A stretch of 64,000 bases of DNA from Trichobilharzia regenti (lineage: Eukaryota > Platyhelminthes > Trematoda > Strigeidida > Schistosomatidae), in assembly GCA_944472135.2 (NCBI GenBank), contig OX235265.1, positions 46,659,459 through 46,723,458 on the forward strand, written 5' to 3'. Positions 56,831-64,000 of this stretch are shown one piece after another. The stretch's first letter is position 1, and every line of letters begins with the position of its first letter. Made by a program: the position numbers and the translations under genes. Under the pieces are notes generated by a model, which was not told where the DNA came from, made no database searches, and worked only from the letters and a program-made list of their open reading frames with translations.

Positions 56831-56966
56831 AAGCATGATCTGTCAAGGCGTTCATTATTATCTTTTTCAAGATAAATATCTAAGCCCTCATAAAAATCAT
56901 GAAAATCTCGAGCCTTCAAATTGCATATTGCTGTTCCTGCAGAATGGGGTGATTCACCTTAGTGAT
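56831..56966 (-). repeat. Dispersed repeat, second copy
   Basis: Relative of 17301-17440, lying between the inverted-repeat arm and the older BEL fragment. Confidence 0.5.
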
Positions 56967-57181
56967 AGGTGGGCTACACGCTGATCATTTACAGTGACTG
57001 TCACCCGAGTATCCATACCTACTACCACCACGTCTGCCCTTAATTTTACTTCACGTTCAAGTTGCGCAGAACATTTGTTCAACTCAGTAGCAGTGGTAGT
57101 AGGCATTCCGCTCATCTCATCATGATCAGCCGAAGACAAATCTGCACTATCATGATCATTACCACAAATATTCACTTTACT
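56954..57181 (-). pseudogene. Older BEL element fragment, downstream part
   Basis: Minus-strand frame with CGNDHDSADLSSADHDEM, MPTTTATELNKCSAQLERE and VNDQRVAHLS, aligning with residues about 415-480 of the element 1 Gag-like protein. It resumes (AAAGTGAATATTTG) exactly where the BEL sequence left of the LINE at 63863 stops (FENDEVD), so it is the other half of an element split by the LINE. Confidence 0.78.
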
Positions 57182-57636
57182 AAGATAAGATAAGCTTTAT
57201 TCCAAATCAGTACTTGTGATACAGAATGCAATTCTCAGCATTTTACTACAATATTGCATCCAGTTTAGTAAATTAACAATAAATATAGTTCAACATGGAT
57301 TACAGTTATCTCAGTCAGTTTTGGCAACAACATATTAGCATGTCGGTAGCAAAGCCGAAATTGAGCAGTGTGTTTGAAGGTGTTAGAAAAGTAGATACTA
57401 CTAGCATATTTACTGGCGTAAGCCATAGCAAAATGGTCGAGATATACAGAGTGTGAAAGAACGAAACAAGAATGTCTCAAGTAGAGTTTGCAAGGAAGAG
57501 AGAAACAAAACAGCACATAACAAAAATAAATACAGAATGGAGAGAGAGAAAACGTTGTACCTATAAATGATGTGAGTTGGAAAGACGAGATCCATTGGTT
57601 CTACTGACTATTTAATAAGTAAAAGGTTTCACGCCT
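57182..57636 (-). mobile_element. LINE (right copy) 3' untranslated end
   Basis: Minus strand: non-coding sequence ending in AATAAAGCTTATCTTATCTTAG, a polyadenylation signal and short ATCTT repeat tail typical of CR1-type elements. It joins the body at 61596 across BEL element 2. Confidence 0.8.
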
Positions 57637-57993
57637 TGTCAATGGAGTTGAAGATTGAACGATCAATTCTTGGTTGTTTGCTCAAAATCAACTTCCCCAA
57701 TTTTCGCGGAGGCATCAATACGACAATCATCGTCTCATCGGTCGCTGTTCAGAAAGAAGAGTGAAACATCGTCAGAAGTAATCTCGTGATTTATTATTGT
57801 AATATTTGTTTTCAGACCTTAGTTCGTTTATTCCTTTTATATGTTGGTGTAACAATAAAGAAATAACAAGCGGCAGATCGGTGTTTTGGTTTTTGCGTCC
57901 GTTATTACTAAGCGTTTCTGAAACTCAAAGGAACAGCGTGGGCCCGAGCGTAGCGAGAGCTGGGCATTAACGGTTTATGAGACTTGATTGACA
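57637..57993 (+). repeat. 5' LTR of BEL element 2
   Basis: 357 bp, TGTCAA...TTGACA. It differs from element 1 LTRs by small indels and substitutions (for example CCCCAATTTTCG for CCTCGATTTTCG). Confidence 0.95.
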
Positions 57994-58137
57994 GTTTCTG
58001 ACGATAGAAACAGATCTGGCGGTTTGAAACAGTTGGTGAAAGTTTGGATAGTCACCGTTCATTTCTCCTGGTGCCGGTCAAGTCCTCTTTGAACAAGCAA
58101 TATCTGGAACTTTTTTGGAATTGGGTCAAGTTCAACA

Positions 58138-60093
58138 ATGCCTGGGTCAAAGAAGGGACAGAGTGTCTTGGATGCAAACAGGAAAGTAAGTCATGGTGAC
58201 TTGTTTGTTAATTGTAACGATGTGTCTGATGTTAAGCATGACATGGTTGATGTTACTGTTTCGCCGTTCAGGGATGATAGGTGCATCAAACTCCCTAAAT
58301 TAGAACCACGGTGTTTTGATGGAAACCCGGCTGATTATTTACAATTTGTAAAGGAGTTTGAGATCATGTTGAGTGGTTTTTTATTAAATGATGAAATGAA
58401 GTTAATGTATTTGATGAGATATTGCACTGGAGATGCTGCAAGAGCTATACAGTGCTGTAAGTTTATGAAGCCAAAAGAGGGCTACTACGAGGCTATGAGC
58501 ATATTACATCAAAGGTTTGTAAGACCTTCGATGGTTGCAGGGAAGTTATTCGAGGCTGTTAAGAGTAATGGTGGTCAGTTACAGGATGACTCTCAGGCAC
58601 TCACTGAGTTATTAGATAATTTGCTAATTTACAAGAACGGAATGATTTCGATGAATCGCATGAGTGACCTCAACTCGAGTTTTATACTAGAAGTAATAGC
58701 AAGACGTCTACCTACTCGACTGCAAAGGAAGTGGGTGAAGATGAGCTCCCGTATGGAGGATGAGGGTATCGAGCCAAAGTTTGATGATATCCTGAAACTG
58801 GTAAAAGATAGCGTCAATCAATCTATGAGCAAGTTTGCCAGTCTGTTACATCTCACCCCTAGAATAGAGCAGTCTGAGGGTAAAACGCAATCATTGATGA
58901 CGAGTAGGCCTCAGAGAGGTGGATATCGAGAAGGCTCCATGATGTCCAGTAATGCATATAGACCTAGTGAGTGTAAGAGGTTTCGTAGTACATCCTCAAC
59001 AGATAAGTTACAAGATGCAAGACAAACACGGTTGTGTTTTACACGTGTGCAAGAGGTGCATACAGAAGTGAACTGTGAACCAGTGAGCAAGTTCAGTGAT
59101 AAGCTAAATGTAAACTCCAGGTCTGACTCCGAATTGTGTGACGATAACGTTGTTGTGAAGAAGTCTGTAGTTGCAACTGGTAAGCCGTTGTTGAATAGAG
59201 TGTCACAGAATAGAGTTACTCCTTCAGAGTGCAGTTCTGACTCCAAAAGTTTACAAAGTATAACTAGTCAGAGTGAAGTTATATAACCTTTAATGATTTG
59301 TGAGGAGGAACCAAAATTGTCTACTTCTGTTATTAAAGAGTTTGAAAATGATGAGATTGACGGTAAATTGAATATTTGTGATAATGATCATGATAGTGCA
59401 GATTTGTCTTTGGTTGATCATGATGAAATGGAGGGAATGCCTACTACTGCTAAGTTAAATAAACCTTCTGTACAACTTGAACGTGAAGTAGATTTAAATG
59501 CAGATGCAGTTGCAGAAGGCATGCATACTTGTCAAACCGTCAGTGTAATTGATCAGAGTGAAGCCCACCTATCATCAGATGCTAGTGTTAAACCTGAGCT
59601 GATAGTAAAAGACAGCAGTGTTGGTGGTCTTGCAGGTAGACAAATTTCTGAAAAGCGAGCAACAACAGCTTTTGATCCACTGCTAAGTTCATCAACTGAT
59701 ATCAATCAGTCGTCGTTAGTGCTGTCATCCACAATGAAACAGACACCCATCAACTCAAGTATCTTGTGCAATGACTATGGTAGTATCATTTCGTTTGAAA
59801 GGACGAATATCAATGGTCAGTTTAGTGAGGATAAGCCAAGTGTAAACGAGAGAGTAATTGTTAAATTGACTTGCACGAATAAAGGCATTTCTAGTTTCAA
59901 GTTACTATTTGAATGTTATTATCTTTGGTGTAAATTACTCTGTTTCTACACTTGGTTGATGAGATATGTCGTGTGTTTGTTGGTCATCTATATTCTACGA
60001 TACAATGACATGGGCGTGTTGCCGTTCAGATTTGAGGATATAGCTGATAGAAGGAAGTTAGCAAATGAACTCTGCGACGATTTTCCAACCTAG
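58138..60093 (+). pseudogene. BEL/Pao Gag-like ORF of element 2, one nonsense codon
   Basis: Aligned codon for codon with the 651-codon element 1 ORF. The frame is 58138-59286, then a TAA at 59284-59286 where element 1 has AAA, and stays open from 59293 to 60093. It has the same DUF1759-type region, degenerate knuckle (SECKRF, RQTRLCFTRV) and C-terminal hydrophobic run. Identical LTRs show the element moved very recently, so the stop is new, was tolerated, or is a sequencing error. A Gag shortened to 382 residues would lack the membrane segment. Confidence 0.87.
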
Positions 60094-60095
60094 GG

Positions 60096-60620
60096 CGTCA
60101 ACCTGAGAAGGGTTGTAGGCGTACTGGTGTAAGTCCTACAGTTCTTCAAAGGGTAGCGCATCAATGAGCAGTCCAATGTGCTTGGTGTATGATCTTGTAC
60201 ATATGTTCGTATTGTATATACTGAATTGATATCATCTGTCATCTAGCTGTTGGTAATTCTGTTTGTGTCCGGACGACTTCCACTTGGATCATCAACCTGA
60301 GAAGGAATGTAGGCGTACTGCTGTAAGTCCTACAGTTCTTCAAGGGTAGTTTGTCGTGTCAGAATCCACAACATTTGATGTGTTGATTGTACATATGTTT
60401 GTGTTAAATAGTTGTGTGATTTCCAATTGATGTAATTGTTGGTTAATCTTGTTTGTGTCTAGACATTCCACAACTTACAATCGTCAACCTGTGAAGGGTT
60501 GCAGGCGTACTGGTGTAAGTCCTCCAATTCTTCAAAGTAATTCCACCAAGACATGATCCGCGAGGTTATTTGTACTGTTTGTGTATACGTGTGGTGTGTC
60601 TTCGCAATTTGTGATTTTGG
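60096..60620 (+). repeat. Tandem repeat zone of BEL element 2
   Basis: Counterpart of 13531-14050; unit starts near 60098, 60291 and 60483. Confidence 0.75.
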
Positions 60621-61238
60621 ATCAGTTGTGTTTACTCGTTGTTTTCGTGCCTTGTTTTTATTGCATAATTTTGTTAAAATTTACATCGTGATTATTTCTG
60701 AAGTTGTTTCGAGTCTTCTACATCCATGAATGAATTGATTGATGTTAAAGACAGCAGATGGGTTGTATACGCCGGGGAGGCTATCGCTGAGAATGAAATG
60801 CACACGGAGATAATTGTTAGCTGCGGTCCGACACGCCGGGGAGAAAGAGTGTAAACGACTGAGGCTCGCATGCGTCACCGCTATTAGAACTGAGGCAGAA
60901 TGAGTGACCAGCGATTGCAGTGTTAGTTGGTAGTGAGTAGATAAGAGGATGTGCGTAGAGTATCATGAGGTGCTGCTATGGTCACGTTGCATTCTGCAAG
61001 AGTCATTCTAGTAAGTGGCGATTGTGTTGCAAGATGTCAAGAGGAGGTCTCTGTCTGGAGGCGCAGGTCGTCAGCGATGTGTGAGATTGTGCTGTGGGTA
61101 TGCTTGTGGTGTGTTGGCTTTTCTGTTTGTTTTCCATTTCAGCCCTGTCCGTGTGACCCAGGTTCTCGCAATGGCATCCAAGTCGACGTGCATTGGTCGT
61201 GAAGGAAAAAAGGGTTGGATCCCTTTTTTGCCGGGGAG
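60621..61238 (+). other. BEL element 2 non-coding 3' region with polypurine stretch
   Basis: No gene seen. GAAGGAAAAAAGGG at about 61200-61214 and CCGGGGAG next to the LTR mirror element 1. Confidence 0.5.
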
Positions 61239-61595
61239 TGTCAATGGAGTTGAAGATTGAACGATCAATTCTTGGTTGTTTGCTCAAAATCAACTTCCCC
61301 AATTTTCGCGGAGGCATCAATACGACAATCATCGTCTCATCGGTCGCTGTTCAGAAAGAAGAGTGAAACATCGTCAGAAGTAATCTCGTGATTTATTATT
61401 GTAATATTTGTTTTCAGACCTTAGTTCGTTTATTCCTTTTATATGTTGGTGTAACAATAAAGAAATAACAAGCGGCAGATCGGTGTTTTGGTTTTTGCGT
61501 CCGTTATTACTAAGCGTTTCTGAAACTCAAAGGAACAGCGTGGGCCCGAGCGTAGCGAGAGCTGGGCATTAACGGTTTATGAGACTTGATTGACA
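61239..61595 (+). repeat. 3' LTR of BEL element 2
   Basis: 357 bp, identical by eye to 57637-57993. Confidence 0.95.
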
Positions 61596-61599
61596 CGCT

Positions 61600-63270
61600 T
61601 AATGCATTCTGTATCGCACAGAACACGAGCTAGGTAGGGTATGGATCAGTTTTTGTACTTACTAGTGCGGGCATATAGTTTCCTATATAGGCTTCTGGTT
61701 TTCCCTAAATAGATACATGGGGAGAGTTGTGAATGTAGAGGGTGTTGTGAGTCAGATAAGATGGATTTCGCCCATTTTTCACATGAGTCCATGTGCCTGT
61801 CAACCAGAATATCAACAAGCTAGTTAAGTGGCAAACTGCTTACCCTGCTGACAACCTTTAACATCCTGCGTAATAAGGTATAGTCTTTCCTAAGTAGCCC
61901 AGGAAAAACTAAGGGGGAACAATAGAGAATAATAGGCAGAATACGGGAGTTAACGAATTGTAGGAGTAAGGGTTGGGTTGGGTTATACCAGAATGTCTTA
62001 ACTTCTTGATGTAGAAGGTAAGACGGAATATTTTCTTGGAAATCGTCAAGATATGAGACGACCAGGAAAGATCAGAAGATAGAGTGACACCTAGGTATTT
62101 AATTTCCGACTTGGTTTCAATTTCAGTGCCATCTATGTTGCACATCTCGTGAGTGCTAACCAGTTTGTTTAGGTCAGATTTGTGCCTAAAGGTGTAATTA
62201 ACTGTTTGGCATTTGGAGGGGTTTAAGGTGAGACCGTTTTCCTTGGACCACTGGCTGATTTCTAATAAGAAGCCATTTAGTTTAGAGCAGTCACTTTGAC
62301 ATTTGATAGGCAAAAATACAGTTAGGTCATCAGCATATTTGACAAAATTAGTGTCATTTGAAGATGGTAGGTCATGTAGGAAGAAAGAAAAGAGAAGTGG
62401 GGAGAGTACAGCACCTTGGGGGACACCAGCTTCAGGGAGAACAACAGAGGAGGATTTGCTTTTGTATACGGTGTACTGCATTCTGTTTGAAAAGTAGGAA
62501 TACAACCAGTTAGTGACCCAGGACTCGGTTTGTGTCATGGAGGGCTTATTTAGCAAGAGACATCTAGGTACAGAGTCGAGAGCAGAAGTGAAGTCAAGAA
62601 ACGTGCAGCGGACGTATTTGGCACCTTTACCTAATGATGAGACGATACTGTTGTGTAAGACGGCTGCAGCGTCTAAAGTACTCCTACCCTGTCTGTAGGC
62701 AAATTGTTTGGGGTCTTCGAAGCTTTTAAGGGAGGGTTCGAGTTTAAGAAGTACTAGTTTTTCCATAAGCTTCAGAAACGGGGAAGTGATGGCAATGGGT
62801 CTGAACTCTACGTTCTTGCTATTTCCAGGTTTAGGGACAGGGACTATTTTAATGTCTTTCCATGGAACAGGTACAACGTTTTCGGAGAAAGAAGCATTTA
62901 GGATATTAGTTAGAGGAGAACTTAAAGCATCTGCACATTGTTTTAGAACATATGCAGGTGTGCCATCAGGGCCAAGATTATGTGAGGGCTTAAGAGTTTT
63001 AAGACATTTCAAAACATCGAGGGTATTAAATTCCTGGAAGTTATCAGCTATAAGATTAGTAACGTTATAAGTGGTTATAGTAGAGGGAGAGCGTATAAAA
63101 GACAGATTAAGAGCATTAACATCACAAGAGGGAAAAACATTAGATCGCTTACTATTGCCAGTAATTTCATTGAAAAATTTCCACATGCTGTTAGGAGATT
63201 TGCATGATAAAAGTGTTTGGTTATAGATAGCATTAAGATTTTTGATTTCAGATTTGATTTGAGCATTAAT
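61600..63270 (-). pseudogene. LINE reverse transcriptase (right copy)
   Basis: 425 open codons from 63186 (MWKFFNEITG) with RT blocks: KIVPVPKPGNSKNVEFRPI, FAYRQGRSTLDA, FLDFTSALDSVP, GVPQGAVLSPLLF and catalytic FVKYADDLTVF (about 62320), then LNPSKCQTVNYTF and a thumb. Near 61980 a one-base shift moves to the frame with NSRILPIILYCSPLVFPGLL, and a TAG follows LPLN. The C-terminus runs to CDTECIK at the BEL insertion. Upstream an in-frame TAG (about 63269-63271) is shared with the left copy. Catalytic residues remain, but the ORF is broken. Confidence 0.87.
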
Positions 63271-63862
63271 CTATTTAAGTCCTAACTTATCTTTGCATTT
63301 ATATAACATTTCTTTTTGCCTGCGAAGTTGTTTGAGATGGGGAGACGAGAAGCGGTCGAGGTGTTTGAACAGTGTTTGTTTGGGACAACTTATGTCGAGG
63401 CAGAACTTAAGATAATCCATTATATGGGTGATTGAGTCATCTAATGTACTTTCGTACAATAGATCCCAGTTGGTATCTTTTAACATGCATCTTAGATTGA
63501 GTAGGTTGTCAGATGTGTAGCTTCTTTGTTGTGCTTTCGTAGACAGGTGTGAGAAGATTTTAATATGTGTTTTGCTGTATATTTTTGGCAAAACGCGGAC
63601 AATGCAGTGATCGGAGTTAAGTATCGGTGAACGTCTACGTGTTTCATATACTCCTTCGTCATTGGTAAAAACTAGATCGAGTGTTTTGTCAAATCGAGTG
63701 GGAAATTTGACTGTGTTTGTGTGACCAAGAGCTTCGAGAAAGGAGTAATCTGAGGTGTTGAGGTCTCCAGTAATAACGGATAAAGAGTTGTCGAAGTTGG
63801 CAGCAGCAAACATGGTGAATTCATCAGCAAAATTAGATAGATACTGATGTTTGAATGATCGA
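63271..63862 (-). pseudogene. LINE endonuclease C-terminal part (right copy)
   Basis: QYLSNFADEFTMF, then SVITGDLNTSDYSFL (the GDLN block of AP-type endonucleases), PTRFDKTLDLVFTND and NSDHCIVRVLPK (the SDH catalytic end), and a basic linker ending KDKLGLK at the shared TAG. N-terminal catalytic residues are lost by 5' truncation. Confidence 0.82.
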
Positions 63863-64000
63863 CTTCATCATTTTCAAACACTTCAATACACAGCAGTAGA
63901 CAATTTGAATTCTTCTTCATATATTTAAAGGTTATATACCTTTACTCTGACTAGTAATACCTTGTAAACTTGTGGATTCAGAACTAGACTCCGAAGCTAT
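63863..64000 (-). pseudogene. Older BEL element fragment, upstream part (cut by window end)
   Basis: Minus strand, SLQGITSQS and on to FENDEVD, equal to the left copy at 17602-17740. Its remainder lies to the right of the window; its continuation after the LINE is at 57181-56954. Confidence 0.78.

Larger units (their letters stand above)
57637..61595 (+). mobile_element. Gag-only BEL/Pao LTR retrotransposon, element 2
   Basis: 3,959 bp with 357-bp LTRs that are identical by eye, so insertion is very recent. Flanks CGCCT (57632-57636) and CGCTT (61596-61600) are a 5-bp target duplication with one change. It lies inside the LINE, at a site different from that of element 1. Same layout as element 1: gag-type ORF, about 190-bp repeats, purine tract, no pol. 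Confidence 0.92.
61596..63862 (-). mobile_element. CR1/Jockey-type LINE, right copy, body
   Basis: Minus strand. With 57182-57636 it makes about 2.7 kb, 5'-truncated inside the endonuclease domain (first LINE bases near 63862). The 5' junction with the older BEL is shared with the left copy near 17601. Confidence 0.87.

Overview
This is eukaryotic nuclear DNA from a flatworm, most likely a schistosome-type trematode. The evidence is AT-rich sequence, a multi-exon Argonaute gene with several 32-40 nt introns, a tRNA-headed SINE carrying a decayed hammerhead ribozyme of the Schistosoma Sm-alpha kind, and a dense load of Gypsy, BEL/Pao, Penelope-like and CR1/Jockey-type retroelements. No database was searched; family calls rest on motifs read by eye.

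The only clear host gene is an Argonaute, present three times. Copy B (+ strand, 23371-33164) is a complete-looking gene of 15 recognisable exons (about 893 codons) with N, PAZ, MID and PIWI regions and an intact D-E-D-H catalytic set. Copy A is only its last three exons at the window start (47-738). Copy C (- strand, 53567-48720) is an inverted copy cut off inside PIWI, without the last two exons and the catalytic histidine. Copies A and B lie in a direct duplication with constant offset 32,426 (1-10,164 = 32,427-42,590). Copies B and C lie in inverted-repeat arms of about 8.05 kb (20110-32684 without a Gypsy insertion; 48775-56827), facing tail to tail around a 16-kb spacer.

Layout: 1-10.2 kb, Ago copy A tail and its downstream flank, with inverted hammerhead-bearing arms and a SINE; 9.9-11.1 kb, truncated Penelope-like element (PLE1); 11.07-15.04 kb, gag-only BEL/Pao element 1; 15.04-17.6 kb, CR1-like LINE (-) with a 1.05-kb insertion; 17.6-19.9 kb, older BEL/Pao element (-) with gag, zinc knuckle and protease; 20.1-33.2 kb, Ago upstream region and Ago copy B, with a 4.5-kb Gypsy element in its first recognised intron; 32.4-42.6 kb, repeat of the 1-10.2 kb block; 42.37-44.22 kb, PLE2 holding a solo LTR; 45.57-48.27 kb, PLE3 with 255-bp inverted terminal repeats; 48.3-56.8 kb, scrambled flank and Ago copy C arm; 56.95-64 kb, a triple nest in which an older BEL (-) is split by a LINE (-), itself split by gag-only BEL element 2 (+).

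Together, a gene of the small-RNA silencing machinery is amplified in direct and inverted copies inside a retroelement cluster, and one copy has itself been invaded. Convergent near-identical copies could give double-stranded Argonaute RNA, but that is inference. Near-identity of the copies also means an assembly artefact must be excluded.
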